DNA from: Cryobacterium sp.
Lineage (GTDB): Bacteria > Actinomycetota > Actinomycetes > Actinomycetales > Microbacteriaceae
DNA length: 64,000 nucleotides
Reading direction: 5' to 3'
NCBI RefSeq assembly: GCF_026786305.1
Contig: NZ_JAJAYI010000108.1
Coordinates: 29,072-93,071, forward strand
Position 1 is the stretch's first letter, and the number at the start of each line of letters is the position of its first letter. The notes beneath the pieces were generated by a model. It was not told the origin of the DNA and searched no databases. It saw only the letters and a list, made by a program, of their open reading frames with translations. Both the position numbers and the translations under genes were made by a program. This document shows, piece after piece, positions 7,771 through 16,821 of this stretch.

Positions 7771-8646
7771 CTAGATTTCGCGACAGTGCGTCGTGAGCAT
7801 GCCGATCTTGTCGATTGAAATGGTCACGGTCGAGCCATCGCGCAGAAAGATCGGCGGTTTACGGCTGTAGCCGGCGCCGCCCGGGCTGCCGGTGGAAATC
7901 AAGGTGCCGGGCATGAGCGTGGACGTCTTCGACAGGTAGGAGATGATCTCCGCCACGGTGCGCACCATGTCCCCGCTCGAGGCGTCCTGCAGAATGCGAC
8001 CGTCGACATGGGTGGTCAGCCACAGGTTCTGTGGGTCGCCGATCTCATCGGCCGTGACCACGAGCGGGCCGGTCGGGGTGAAGCCGTCGAACGATTTGCA
8101 GCGTGACCACTGCGCTTCGGAGAACTGCAGGTCGCGCGCGGTGATGTCGTTCACGACGGTGTAACCGAAAACATAGTCCAGGGCATTGGCGACCGACACA
8201 TTGCGGGCCGGGCGGCCGATGATGACGCCGAGTTCGGCCTCGTAGTCGACCTGGGTGGTGAGGTCGCGCGGCCAGGTGATAACGGATTCGTGTCCGGTGA
8301 GCGAGTTCGGCCAGAGCGAGAACACGGTCGCTGCGGTCTCCAGGCGCAGGCTCAGCTCGGAGGAGTGGGCGGCGTAGTTGGCGCCGATCGCGATGATCTG
8401 CGGCGGGCGCAGCACCGCGGAGGAGTGCCGCAGCTCGTCGACCGGGGTCAGGACAGCCCCGTTGGAGACGGCATCGAGGCTGATCGCGCGGGTGCGTTCG
8501 TACCCGGCGTCGCCCTGTTCGAGCAGGTCTTGCAGGTCGCGGGGGGCGTCGTCAGTGACGTCGTCGAGAAACAGTGCCGCATCGTCGAAGATCACGGCCA
8601 ATCGGGGAACGGAGGAGCCGTCAACTCTCAAATGCGCAAATTTCAC
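7771..8646 (-). CDS. Fumarylacetoacetate hydrolase (FAH) family protein
   Basis: 291 residues. The C-terminal two-thirds carries FAH-fold motifs: [12 protein letters not shown] (metal-binding E-x-E type), [13 protein letters not shown], and [13 protein letters not shown] near the end. Members cleave or decarboxylate beta-diketo acids such as acylpyruvates, oxaloacetate or fumarylacetoacetate with Mg2+/Mn2+; the substrate here is undetermined. The start is GTG 8646, overlapping the stop of the upstream Ada/AlkA gene (GTGA). The two genes are therefore translationally coupled although one is metabolic and the other DNA repair. Confidence 0.88.
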   Translation of the reverse strand: MKFAHLRVDGSSVPRLAVIFDDAALFLDDVTDDAPRDLQDLLEQGDAGYERTRAISLDAVSNGAVLTPVDELRHSSAVLRPPQIIAIGANYAAHSSELSLRLETAATVFSLWPNSLTGHESVITWPRDLTTQVDYEAELGVIIGRPARNVSVANALDYVFGYTVVNDITARDLQFSEAQWSRCKSFDGFTPTGPLVVTADEIGDPQNLWLTTHVDGRILQDASSGDMVRTVAEIISYLSKTSTLMPGTLISTGSPGGAGYSRKPPIFLRDGSTVTISIDKIGMLTTHCREI

Positions 8647-10235
8647 TCTTCTAGGCTAACTGGCCCTGCCCCGAGCTGCCCTGCGAGGTGCTCCAACCCT
8701 CGGTCGGTCTGCTTGGAGGAAACGGGCGAAGTGTTGCCGTAGGCCCGCCACAGGTGCATTCCGGCGTAACTGCGCCACGGAGCCCAGTCCGCCCCGCGGG
8801 CGGCCAGCGCCCGCGGTTCAACGGCGAGCCCGAGTCGGCCGGCCCCCTGTCGCAGCGCCAGATCGCTCGTCAGCAGAATGTCAGGGCTGCCAAGCACCCG
8901 TATGGCCACGTACCCGGCCGTCCATGGTCCGATTCCGGGCAGGGCGACCAGGCTGGCTTCCAGCTCGGCGCGCGTCTGCCCAAACGACAGCGCCAGATCG
9001 CCCACAGCCAGTGCCTGCGCGACCCCGAGGATCGCCTCGACGCGGGCGCCCGGCCCGCGCAGCACCGTACGACCGCCCGCGGCGATCTGCGCCGCGGTCG
9101 GAAAAAGCAGCCGGAGCTCGGGACCGGGCAGGCGCTCGCCGAGCGCGTCGGCCAGCCGGGTCAGCGCGGTGCGGGCGGCGGCGACCGAGATCTGCTGCCC
9201 GATCAGCGCCCGAAACAGGGTTTCCTCGGCGTCCATGCTGCCCGGCACACGTATGCCAGGGGTCTGCGCGACCGAGGCGGCCAGCGTCGGGTCCGCCGCG
9301 AGGTGACGGTCGATCGCCGATGCGTCAGCATCGAGGTCGAACAATCGACGCACGCGGCTGACCAGCGGTGCCAGGTCGGTGAGTTGTGCGAGACGGATGC
9401 TGCAGGCCACCGCGGGGGCCGCATCCGTTCCCGACAGGGTCACCTCGACCGTGGCCGTGCCGTGCGGCAACCGCACGGTGCGGGCGTAGCTCGTGTCGGT
9501 GGCCGTTTCGACGCCGGGCAGGGCGCGCGTGCCGAGAAAACGCAGCACGCCGACGCCATCGAAGGGCGCCCGTGCCGGCAGTTGCAGCGTAATTTTGGTT
9601 TCGGCGTGATCGACGCCTGACACCGCATGCTCAGGCGCTGTGCGCCGGGCGGCGCGCACCTCGGAGGGGGTGCGTTCGTACACGGCGGTGACGGTGTCGT
9701 TGAACTGGCGCACACTGCCAAAACCGGCGGCGAAGGCCACGTCGGTGATCTTCAGGTCGGTGCCGAGCAAGAGCAGGCGGGCGGTCTGCGCACGATGGGC
9801 TCGGGCGAGTGCGAGCGGACCGGCGCCGAGCTCGGCGACGAGCACCCGGGTCAGGTGCCGGGGCGTGTAACCGAGGCGGGCGGCGAGACCCGGCACACCG
9901 TCACGCTCCACGACGCCGTCGGAGATGAGTCGCATCGAGCGGGCGGCGAGATCGTCGCGCATATTCCAGGCCGGTGAGCCGGGCACCGCGTCGGGCAGGC
10001 AGCGTTTGCAGGCCCGCAGCCCGGCATCATGGGCGGCTGCAATGGTGAGATAGAACGACACATTGCCGGGCTTGGGCGTGGTCGCCGGGCAGCTCGGCCG
10101 GCAGTAGATGCCCGTCGTGTGCACGCCGGTGATGAACTGGCCGTCGAACCGGGTGTCGCGCGCGCACATGATGCGGTAGCGCTCGGCGAAGACCGGGTCG
10201 GTCAACCCGGGTGCGGCGGCGGGAGAGAAGGACAC
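8643..10235 (-). CDS. Ada methyl-acceptor/AraC regulator fused to AlkA-type DNA-3-methyladenine glycosylase
   Basis: About 530 residues in three parts. The N-terminal Ada domain has the four zinc/acceptor cysteines in YCRPSC and ACKRC. Next comes an AraC-type helix-turn-helix ([16 protein letters not shown]). The C-terminal half is AlkA-like, with helix-hairpin-helix [11 protein letters not shown] and the catalytic Asp in SDLALRQG. It senses methylphosphotriesters in DNA, activates transcription and excises alkylated bases. The open frame extends to 10319, but that would overlap the divergent GlcD start. GTG 10235, 6 nt after a CAGGCT hexamer and just before the conserved Ada domain, is preferred. 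Confidence 0.88.
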   Translation of the reverse strand: MSFSPAAAPGLTDPVFAERYRIMCARDTRFDGQFITGVHTTGIYCRPSCPATTPKPGNVSFYLTIAAAHDAGLRACKRCLPDAVPGSPAWNMRDDLAARSMRLISDGVVERDGVPGLAARLGYTPRHLTRVLVAELGAGPLALARAHRAQTARLLLLGTDLKITDVAFAAGFGSVRQFNDTVTAVYERTPSEVRAARRTAPEHAVSGVDHAETKITLQLPARAPFDGVGVLRFLGTRALPGVETATDTSYARTVRLPHGTATVEVTLSGTDAAPAVACSIRLAQLTDLAPLVSRVRRLFDLDADASAIDRHLAADPTLAASVAQTPGIRVPGSMDAEETLFRALIGQQISVAAARTALTRLADALGERLPGPELRLLFPTAAQIAAGGRTVLRGPGARVEAILGVAQALAVGDLALSFGQTRAELEASLVALPGIGPWTAGYVAIRVLGSPDILLTSDLALRQGAGRLGLAVEPRALAARGADWAPWRSYAGMHLWRAYGNTSPVSSKQTDRGLEHLAGQLGAGPVSLEE

Positions 10236-10297
10236 CTTTTGAGCCTGCCACGCCTGGCCGCGCGGCGGTAGCGGAAAACAGACCTGGAGCGGCTCGA

Positions 10298-10303
10298 TAG
10301 GCT
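10298..10303 (+). promoter_or_regulatory. -10 element of GlcD-like gene (leaderless)
   Basis: TAGGCT ends 6 nt before ATG 10310. The facing minus-strand CAGGCT (10242-10247) has the same 6-nt distance to the Ada/AlkA GTG. Confidence 0.6.
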
Positions 10304-10309
10304 GGGGAC

Positions 10310-11695
10310 ATGAACGCACTGACGCGCCTCCAGTCCGAGCTCGGCGACATCGTCAGCGTTGAACCACTCGACCTGGCAGCCAGTCGCACGGACAAGTCCG
10401 GCTGGGTGGCCGATGGCACACCGCTGGCTATCGTGCGCGCCACGACGGTCGCGCAGGTTCAAGCCGTGCTGCGCATCGCAACCGAATTTCGGGTGCCGGT
10501 GGTGACCCGCGGCGCCGGCACCGGCCTGTCTGGCGGAGCCTGCGGCACCGACGAATCCATTGTGTTGAGCGTTGCCGGGCTCACCCGCATCCTCGAAATC
10601 AACCACGATGACGAACTCGCTGTCGTCGAAGCGGGCGTGATCAACCAGCACCTCAACGACGCACTAGCGGAACAGAACCTGTGGTTCGCCCCCGATCCGG
10701 CCAGTAAAGCCATCTCCACCGTCGGCGGCAATATCGCCACGAACGCCGGCGGGTTACTCTGCGCCAAATACGGGGTCACCCGGGAGGCGGTGCTCGGCCT
10801 GACCGTCGTGCTCGCCGACGGCAGCCTGCTGCGCACCGGGCACCGCACCATCAAGGGCGTCACCGGTTACGATCTGACCGCGCTGCTCACCGGCTCCGAG
10901 GGCACGCTCGGCGTCATCGTCGAGGCGACAGTGCGGGTGCGGGCCCGCACGGCGGGCACCGTTGCCACGATCGGTGCGGTTTTTGAGACCGTCACTGCGG
11001 CGGCCGCAGCGAGCGCGGCCATCACGGCCGCACGCATCCGCCCTGCCGTGATGGAACTGATCGATCCGGTCGCGCTCGGCCTGGTCGCCGCCTACCTCGG
11101 GCCAGAGGGCTCCGCCGGCCTGCCCCTTGGTCGGGGTGCGTTTCTACTCGTGCAGACCGACGGTCCGGCGGCGCTCGCCGAAGCCGAGGCGGCCGTGGAG
11201 GTGCTGCGGGCGGGCGGCGGCGAAGCCAGCCTGTCAACGGATGCAGCCTCCGGCGACCGCCTGCTGGCCATCCGCCGCGCCATGCACCCGGCCCTGGAGC
11301 AGTTCGGCCGGGTGCTCATTGAAGATGTGTCGGTACCGCGTTCGCGCATGGCGGAGATGTTCGCCGTAATCGACGAGATCAGTGCCCGCACCGGCATCGC
11401 TATTCCCACGGTTGCCCACGCCGGCGACGGCAACCTGCACCCCAATTTCGTCATTCCGCGCGGAGGGACCGCGGATGCGGCGGTGCCCGATGAGATCTGG
11501 GCGGCCGCCGACGAGATGTTCGAGGCGGCGCTCGCTCTCGGCGGCACGCTCACCGGCGAACACGGCGTGGGCGTGCTGAAACGTCGCTGGCTGCGTGACG
11601 AGATCGGCGACACAAGCCTCGCCCTGCAACGTCAACTCAAAGCAGTCTTTGACCCCCTGGGTCTGCTGAACCCGGGCACCATGTTCGACGCCTGA
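10310..11695 (+). CDS. FAD-linked oxidase, glycolate/D-lactate dehydrogenase GlcD family
   Basis: 461 residues. The N-terminal FAD-binding PCMH domain shows [16 protein letters not shown] and the pyrophosphate-binding [15 protein letters not shown]. The C-terminal FAD-oxidase domain has [11 protein letters not shown] and [13 protein letters not shown], both hallmarks of GlcD and D-lactate dehydrogenases. It oxidises a 2-hydroxy acid (glycolate or D-lactate) and passes electrons to the quinone pool or a partner. No GlcE or GlcF partner genes are adjacent, which favours a stand-alone D-2-hydroxyacid dehydrogenase. ATG 10310 follows TAGGCT by 6 nt. Confidence 0.9.
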   Translation: MNALTRLQSELGDIVSVEPLDLAASRTDKSGWVADGTPLAIVRATTVAQVQAVLRIATEFRVPVVTRGAGTGLSGGACGTDESIVLSVAGLTRILEINHDDELAVVEAGVINQHLNDALAEQNLWFAPDPASKAISTVGGNIATNAGGLLCAKYGVTREAVLGLTVVLADGSLLRTGHRTIKGVTGYDLTALLTGSEGTLGVIVEATVRVRARTAGTVATIGAVFETVTAAAAASAAITAARIRPAVMELIDPVALGLVAAYLGPEGSAGLPLGRGAFLLVQTDGPAALAEAEAAVEVLRAGGGEASLSTDAASGDRLLAIRRAMHPALEQFGRVLIEDVSVPRSRMAEMFAVIDEISARTGIAIPTVAHAGDGNLHPNFVIPRGGTADAAVPDEIWAAADEMFEAALALGGTLTGEHGVGVLKRRWLRDEIGDTSLALQRQLKAVFDPLGLLNPGTMFDA

Positions 11696-11755
11696 GGCGC
11701 GGGACCGACGGATCGCGCCGGTTCGATCTCCAGACGGGTCTGGCACTGGGGCCGG

Positions 11756-11761
11756 TATTCT
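11756..11761 (+). promoter_or_regulatory. -10 element of PrsW-like gene (leaderless)
   Basis: TATTCT ends 6 nt before ATG 11768; no Shine-Dalgarno. Confidence 0.55.
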
Positions 11762-11767
11762 CAAGTA

Positions 11768-13030
11768 ATGAGCCTCGATCAGCCGCCAGGCCACCAGCCC
11801 GCAAAACCCCGGCCGACCGCACAGCAGCCAGTCCAACAGCTGCCCGTGCAGCCGAGTCCCAACCCGGTACAACAGGTCTGGAGCAGGCCGGTTCCTCCGC
11901 GTCGCACCGGCCGAATCGTCGTGGCCTTTGTCGGCATCGTGCTCGCCGGGTTGGCCCTGCTCGCCGTGTTTGCCTACCTGACGACGTTTCTCGGCACCGG
12001 GGCGCTGCTGTTCGGACTGCTCCTGGCACTGCTGCCGCTCGCGGTCGTGCTGTTCGCGGTGCGTTGGATGGACCGCTGGGACCCGGAGCCGCGGCCCGCG
12101 CTGATCTTCGCGCTGCTCTGGGGCGCTGGCATCTCCATCGTTACCGCGCTGGTATTTGACCTCGGCGTTCAGATCACGATTGCGGCCAGCGCGGGCTCGC
12201 TTACCGGGAGTGATTTCGCATCCGCTGTTATTCAAGCCCCAATTGTGGAAGAAGTCGCCAAGGGCTTCGGCGTGCTCGTGCTGTTCTGGGCGGTGCGCCG
12301 GCATTTCGACGGACCCCTCGACGGCGTTGTCTACGCCGCGACGATTGCGGCCGGCTTCGCGTTTTCGGAGAATATTCAGTATTTCGGCCTCGCCATGACC
12401 GAGGGCAACGCGCAGAGCCTCGGTATCACCTTTCTGCTGCGCGGTGTATTCTCGCCGTTCGCGCACGTCACCTTCACGATCTGCACCGGGCTCGCCCTCG
12501 GCCTGGCCGCGCGCCGCAGCGCTACCAAGAGCGGGGTGGTCGGCTACTTTCTGCTCGGCCTGATGCCGGCGATCGCCCTGCACGCGCTCTGGAACGGCTC
12601 GACCTTCGTGCTCACCGGCGACGCCTCCGTACTCTTTTATTACGTGATCGTACAGGTACCGTTGTTCGTCGCCGCTGTCCTCATCGTGGTGTTTTTGCGC
12701 CGGCAGGAGGCCCGCATCACCCTGCGCCGGCTGCACGAATACTCGCAGGCCGGGTGGTTCACGCCGGCGGAGGTCTCCATGCTCGGCACCGGCGCCGGCC
12801 GACGTCAGGCGCTGGCCTGGGGCCGACACCAGGAGCGACCGAAGAAACTCGCGACGCGCCACTTCATAGCGGATGCGACGCGGCTCGCCTTTGTGCGCGA
12901 CCGCCTCGTTCGGGGGCAGAGCACGCCGGCTCTGCACGCCCTCGAGGCGCGACTGCTCGAGCTGCTGATGAATCACCGGGCCGACATGCTCGGGCACACG
13001 CTGCCGGGTTCGGGGCCACCGGAACAATAG
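11768..13030 (+). CDS. prsW: PrsW-family intramembrane metalloprotease
   Basis: 420 residues: a Pro/Gln-rich cytoplasmic N-terminus of about 45 residues, seven to eight membrane helices and a charged C-terminal tail of about 110 residues. The PrsW catalytic motifs are present: EEVAK near residue 160, GFAFSENIQYF near 200, and conserved histidines in FAHVTF and LHALWNG. In Bacillus, PrsW cuts an anti-sigma factor in the membrane (established for that protein). Here no anti-sigma factor gene is adjacent, so the substrate is unknown. The proline-rich N-terminal extension is additional to the Bacillus protein. Confidence 0.88.
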   Translation: MSLDQPPGHQPAKPRPTAQQPVQQLPVQPSPNPVQQVWSRPVPPRRTGRIVVAFVGIVLAGLALLAVFAYLTTFLGTGALLFGLLLALLPLAVVLFAVRWMDRWDPEPRPALIFALLWGAGISIVTALVFDLGVQITIAASAGSLTGSDFASAVIQAPIVEEVAKGFGVLVLFWAVRRHFDGPLDGVVYAATIAAGFAFSENIQYFGLAMTEGNAQSLGITFLLRGVFSPFAHVTFTICTGLALGLAARRSATKSGVVGYFLLGLMPAIALHALWNGSTFVLTGDASVLFYYVIVQVPLFVAAVLIVVFLRRQEARITLRRLHEYSQAGWFTPAEVSMLGTGAGRRQALAWGRHQERPKKLATRHFIADATRLAFVRDRLVRGQSTPALHALEARLLELLMNHRADMLGHTLPGSGPPEQ

Positions 13031-13068
13031 TGGCGCTGGGGCTGCGCGATCGCGCCGAAGCGCAGCAT

Positions 13069-13106
13069 CGGAACCAAGTGGCACCGGAACCAAGTGGCAC
13101 CGGTAA
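13069..13106. repeat. 16-bp tandem repeat, just over 2 copies
   Basis: CGGAACCAAGTGGCAC is repeated exactly at 13069-13084 and 13085-13100, then CGGTAAC begins a degenerate third copy. It lies in the 250-bp gap between prsW and the FKBP gene. The rest of that gap has no recognisable feature. Confidence 0.85.
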
Positions 13107-13280
13107 CAACGAGCACCAACAGAAACTCGCCGCTTCGGTGGTGTGGCAATGCCGACGACTCTACCGATGCGACGAGTTGGTGTACATCAAGGATGCACCC
13201 GCCGGCGGCCGGGCGCAAGCATTATTTTCGTAGGTCTTGCTCGGTGTGCATTCCGGTGCCGAATCCGGTTGGATGGGGGT

Positions 13281-13652
13281 ATGACTGATTTGAATTCCAA
13301 GCCCGAAATTGATTTCCCCGAGGGCGCTGCGCCCGAACAACTCGAGATCACCGATGTCGTCGAAGGCACCGGCGCCGAGGCGACCGCCGGCGCCACCGTC
13401 GACGTGCACTACCTCGGCGTCGAGTTCGCGTCCGGGGACGAGTTCGACTCGTCCTGGAACCGCGGCCAGTCGATCAACTTTCCGCTGCGCTCGCTCATCG
13501 CCGGCTGGCAGCAAGGTATCCCCGGCATGAAGGTCGGCGGCCGTCGCAAGCTCGTGGTGCCCCCGCACCTCGCCTACGGACCGGCCGGTTCCGGCCACCG
13601 TCTCTCCGGACAGACCCTGATCTTCGTCATCGACCTGCTCGGCGTGAGCTAG
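13281..13652 (+). CDS. FKBP-type peptidyl-prolyl cis-trans isomerase
   Basis: 123 residues, a single FKBP domain: TVDVHYLGVEF, GDEFDSSWNRGQ, the active-site FPLRSLIAGWQQGIPGMKVGGRRKL region and LAYGPAG. It catalyses cis-trans isomerisation of X-Pro bonds during protein folding, and is soluble because no signal peptide is seen. The open frame reaches back to 13143, but ATG 13281 is the natural start. A TTGGAT hexamer ends 6 nt before it, an imperfect fit to the leaderless pattern of the neighbourhood. Confidence 0.93.
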   Translation: MTDLNSKPEIDFPEGAAPEQLEITDVVEGTGAEATAGATVDVHYLGVEFASGDEFDSSWNRGQSINFPLRSLIAGWQQGIPGMKVGGRRKLVVPPHLAYGPAGSGHRLSGQTLIFVIDLLGVS

Positions 13653-13669
13653 GTCAAGGCACACCAGTT

Positions 13670-13972
13670 TCACACCGATCGGGCTGCGGCTGAGCCAGTC
13701 GCAGCCCGGTTTCGGTGAGGTTCACAGATGACTGCGACCGGTGAACACGACGGGCTATGACCGCGGATGATGCTCACGTCGCGCTTGGCCACCTTGAAAT
13801 GCTTGGCCAAGAGCGCGACCAGGGCATCGTTGGCTGCGCCCTCGATCGCGCGCTGCTGCAGAAAGACCGTCACCGACACGTGATCCGGTGTGCTCTCCGG
13901 GTCCTCCACAACGAGTGGGCCTTTTCGACTGTCCGGCTTCACGTGCACCGTCAGGCTGAGCATGGCGGGCAC
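13670..13972 (-). CDS. DUF167/YggU-family protein with an apparently lost stop codon
   Basis: A small alpha/beta domain protein of unknown function. LTVHVKPDSRKGPL and the RAIEGAANDALVALLAKHF helix are typical of DUF167, and RGH near the C-terminus is where the domain normally ends with a basic SR-x-K strand. Here that strand reads SPSCSPVAVI. Where a stop would be expected there is TGT (13724-13726), so translation runs 18 residues further, through the terminator hairpin. GTG 13972, preceded by AGGAG, is the preferred start; ATG 13963 is possible. The gene may be decaying. Confidence 0.6.
   Translation of the reverse strand: MPAMLSLTVHVKPDSRKGPLVVEDPESTPDHVSVTVFLQQRAIEGAANDALVALLAKHFKVAKRDVSIIRGHSPSCSPVAVICEPHRNRAATGSAAARSV
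13680..13708. terminator. Bidirectional terminator between FKBP and DUF167 genes
   Basis: CGGGCTGCG (13680-13688) pairs with CGCAGCCCG (13700-13708), with an additional ACCGA/TCGGT outer pairing. It lies inside the apparent 3' extension of the DUF167 reading frame. Confidence 0.7.
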
Positions 13973-14080
13973 GGCACTCCTGTTTGCCCCGGGTTTGCGG
14001 CCACCGGGCAAAATGCAACGGTAGCGCCCCGCCAGCTGCCGGGCAGTACGAGCGCAGGCCAGCATGAGCGCAGGCCGCTA

Positions 14081-14524
14081 CTACAGCAGGGTCGCCGTCG
14101 GCTCCGGGCCGAGCGCGAACCGCCGCCCGGTGATCAACTGCGGCACGATCTCGACAAAGATCGGCTTGACCGTGGGAATCAGCGGCCGCAACGGTAATGC
14201 GACGGCGTCATCGATCTCACGCTGGGTGTCGAGCGCCTTGGCCGTTCCGTGCACGATGACACTCCACGCCTCGTCGCGACCCACGCCATCCGTTTCGAAA
14301 GCGACTCGGTTGTTGACCGTGAGTTCGATCAATTTGGTGCCCGACGCGGTGCGAAACAGCAGGCGTCGGTCGGCCGCCACGAAATTGACCGGAAAAATAT
14401 CGGGGATGCCGCCGACGGCCACGGCGAGGCGGCCCAGACTGGCCGAAAGCAACGCATCCCAGCACTCCTCTTCGCTGAGAACCTGCACGGGGACTGCAGT
14501 CGCGTTTACGTCATCGAAAGTCAT
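14081..14524 (-). CDS. Pyridoxamine 5'-phosphate oxidase-family (FMN split-barrel) protein
   Basis: 147 residues. LGRLAVAVGGIPDIFPVNF and RLLFRTASGTKL are the opening strands of the flavin-binding split barrel, and EAWSVIVHGTA is the next conserved strand. Actinobacterial members of this size bind FMN, heme or F420 and act as small oxidoreductases. The sequence does not settle the cofactor or substrate. It is transcribed convergently towards the upstream DUF167 gene and divergently from the BCCT transporter, separated by 245 bp. Confidence 0.85.
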   Translation of the reverse strand: MTFDDVNATAVPVQVLSEEECWDALLSASLGRLAVAVGGIPDIFPVNFVAADRRLLFRTASGTKLIELTVNNRVAFETDGVGRDEAWSVIVHGTAKALDTQREIDDAVALPLRPLIPTVKPIFVEIVPQLITGRRFALGPEPTATLL

Positions 14525-14769
14525 GGTCCATCGTCACACGCCCAGCGCCCCACGGCGAGCGGGGTAGACACATTATTACTCCGCCCGCGGCGGACAAATC
14601 ATGAACGGGTGATCACACGACGAACAAAAAAAGGCATATATATATATTGCTCTCCCCGGCGGTGCGCTTTGCCTGTACACTGTAATGTTGCCCAGCGGGG
14701 CACGCACCTGACGGTGCCGAAGCGGTTTCTTATCGTGCTCCGCAATCTAGTCGTTGAGAAAGTTCCACC
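14525..14769. other. AT-rich divergent intergenic region upstream of BCCT transporter
   Basis: It contains an A7 run followed by an alternating AT stretch (about 14623-14648) that is unusual in this GC-rich window, then TACACT and TGTAAT hexamers near 14673-14684 that could be -10 elements for the transporter. No convincing -35 or operator palindrome is visible. Confidence 0.4.
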
Positions 14770-16518
14770 GTGAGTGCACTACCCGAGATTCCGTCGAAAA
14801 AGCCGAAGAGCAGCCCGCCCACATCCCGGCGACTGGTCATTTCGGCACCCCGAGTGTTCTTCCCAGCGCTTGGCATCATCCTGGCCGTCGTCATCATTGC
14901 CATCGCTTTCCCGGTACGCACCGGCAGCGTTCTGGCCCTCCTGCAGGGCTGGGTGGTAGCCGGCCTCGGCCCGTACTACATGGTCATCGTGGCGGCGTTC
15001 GTGGTGTTCGCGATCTGGATGGGCGCGAGCCGCTTCGGAGACATCAAGCTCGGCCAGGACGACGACAAGCCCGAATTCGGCATCATGAGTTGGTTCGCCA
15101 TGCTGTTCGCCGCGGGCATGGGCATCGGACTCGTCTTCTGGGGAGCGGCCGAGCCGCTTACCTTCTTCACAAACCCGAAACCCGGTGTGACCGGTGACGC
15201 GCAGGAACTCGCCGCTGCCGCCATGTCGCAAACCTTCCTGCACTGGGGCTTCCACGCCTGGGCCATCTATGCCGTGGTCGGGCTCGCGGTGTCCTATTCC
15301 ATTCACCGCAAGGGCCGCCCGGTATCCATTCGCTGGGCGCTCGAGCCGCTGCTCGGTGACCGGGTCAAAGGTCGTCTCGGTGACGCCATCGACGTCATCG
15401 CCATCGTCGGAACGCTGTTCGGCGTGGCGACCTCACTCGGCCTCGGCGTCAAGCAAATTGCCGCTGGGCTGAGCTACCTCGGTGTTGTCGGAGAGGTCAA
15501 CAACACCCTCCTTGTCGTGCTCATCATCGCGATCACAGCCGTCGCCACCGCCTCTGTGGTCAGCGGTGTCGGCAAGGGCATTAAATGGCTCTCCAACATC
15601 AACCTCGGCATGGCTGGCCTGCTGCTGATTGCGGTGCTGGCGCTCGGCCCCACCCTGTACCTGTTGCGCGTGCTCGTCGAGTCCATCGGTGCCTATTTTC
15701 AGAACGTCGTCGGACTCACCTTCGATGCCGGTTCCTTCACCGGCCAGGCCGGTATCGACTGGCAGGGCGCCTGGACCGTCTTCTACTGGGGCTGGTGGAT
15801 CTCGTGGGCGCCGTTCGTCGGTGTTTTCATCGCCCGTATCTCGCGCGGCCGCACCGTACGCGAATTCATCGCCGGCGTGCTGCTCGTTCCCACCCTGGTC
15901 ACCTTCGTCTGGTTCGCCGTCATGGGTGGCAGCGCCATCCGTCTCGCCTGGGAGGGCGACGGCGGCGGGCTCTTCGACCCTGCGGTCGGGATCATTTCCG
16001 AGAACGTGCTGTTCAACTTTCTCGGCCAATTGCCGCTCGGCGGCATCCTCTCGGTGCTAGCGGTTATTGTCGTGGCGATTTTCTTCATAACCTCGGCCGA
16101 CTCCGGTTCGCTCGTGATCGACATGCTCGCTTCCGGCGGCGACACCAACCCGCCCAAGTGGAGCCGCATCATGTGGGCCAGCCTCGGCGGAATCGTGGCT
16201 ATCGCCCTGTTGTTGGCTGGTGGACTCGCCGCTCTGCAGACCGGCGCGATTCTGACCGCGATTCCGGTGAGCATCGTCATGATTGGCATGTGTATCGCCA
16301 CCTACAAGGCGTTCCGCATCGAACACGAGGTTCTGGTCACCGCCGAACGCCGCCAGCGTCGCGAGGAGATGGCCCGCCGCATCGGCAAGACCGTCACCGC
16401 GCACCTCGAGGAGAATTTCGACGACCACTTCGGTGACCAGGTCGACGGACACATCGAGGCGGCACTGACCGACGATCCGGCTCGCCGACCACGCTGGGGC
16501 CGTCGACCGAAGGTCTAG
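14770..16518 (+). CDS. BCCT-family transporter (glycine betaine/choline type)
   Basis: 582 residues with 12 predicted helices, an N-terminal tail of about 30 residues and a charged C-terminal tail of about 65 residues. GMGIGLVFWGAAEPLTFF and WTVFYWGWWISWAPFVGVFIA are the family's Gly-rich and Trp-rich substrate helices. BetP-like proteins import glycine betaine or related quaternary ammonium compounds with Na+ or H+, and their cytoplasmic tails sense osmotic stress (established for BetP). The C-terminal arginine/glutamate-rich tail here is compatible with such sensing. Start GTG 14770 has a weak GAGAAAG upstream. Confidence 0.93.
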   Translation: MSALPEIPSKKPKSSPPTSRRLVISAPRVFFPALGIILAVVIIAIAFPVRTGSVLALLQGWVVAGLGPYYMVIVAAFVVFAIWMGASRFGDIKLGQDDDKPEFGIMSWFAMLFAAGMGIGLVFWGAAEPLTFFTNPKPGVTGDAQELAAAAMSQTFLHWGFHAWAIYAVVGLAVSYSIHRKGRPVSIRWALEPLLGDRVKGRLGDAIDVIAIVGTLFGVATSLGLGVKQIAAGLSYLGVVGEVNNTLLVVLIIAITAVATASVVSGVGKGIKWLSNINLGMAGLLLIAVLALGPTLYLLRVLVESIGAYFQNVVGLTFDAGSFTGQAGIDWQGAWTVFYWGWWISWAPFVGVFIARISRGRTVREFIAGVLLVPTLVTFVWFAVMGGSAIRLAWEGDGGGLFDPAVGIISENVLFNFLGQLPLGGILSVLAVIVVAIFFITSADSGSLVIDMLASGGDTNPPKWSRIMWASLGGIVAIALLLAGGLAALQTGAILTAIPVSIVMIGMCIATYKAFRIEHEVLVTAERRQRREEMARRIGKTVTAHLEENFDDHFGDQVDGHIEAALTDDPARRPRWGRRPKV

Positions 16519-16545
16519 CACCGCCTGAGACCGCGGTCGAGGCTG

Positions 16546-16812
16546 CTACATGCCGTTGGCGGCCCTGACCCGGTTGACCAGATCGCGCCACGGACCGTTC
16601 ACCTCGGGTTCGGCGAGCACCACCTCGTGCGGAGCGCACCGAATGCGATAGGCGAAACGGTCCGGGGTGGCCTCGCTGTCGGTGACGTCGTCCCACGGCA
16701 ACGAGTTCAAGAACTCGGCCCAGGTATTCGGGTCGGGCTGTTCTTCGACTCGAACTTCCCAGGTGAGGCGGATTCCCGCCATCCCGCCGCTGCGCGAGAC
16801 GATGACTTTCAT
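16546..16812 (-). CDS. Emfourin-like inhibitor of M4 (protealysin-type) protease
   Basis: 88 residues starting MKVIVSRSGGMAGIRLTWEV, which matches the protealysin-inhibitor (emfourin) family. It lies 9 nt downstream of an M4 metalloprotease on the same strand, the standard genetic arrangement of this inhibitor. Emfourins bind the protease active site and keep it silent in the cytoplasm. A CCGGAG sequence about 13 nt before the ATG, inside the end of the protease gene, may be its ribosome-binding site. Family assignment rests on the N-terminal pattern and on synteny. Confidence 0.85.
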   Translation of the reverse strand: MKVIVSRSGGMAGIRLTWEVRVEEQPDPNTWAEFLNSLPWDDVTDSEATPDRFAYRIRCAPHEVVLAEPEVNGPWRDLVNRVRAANGM

Positions 16813-16821
16813 ACCGTGATA

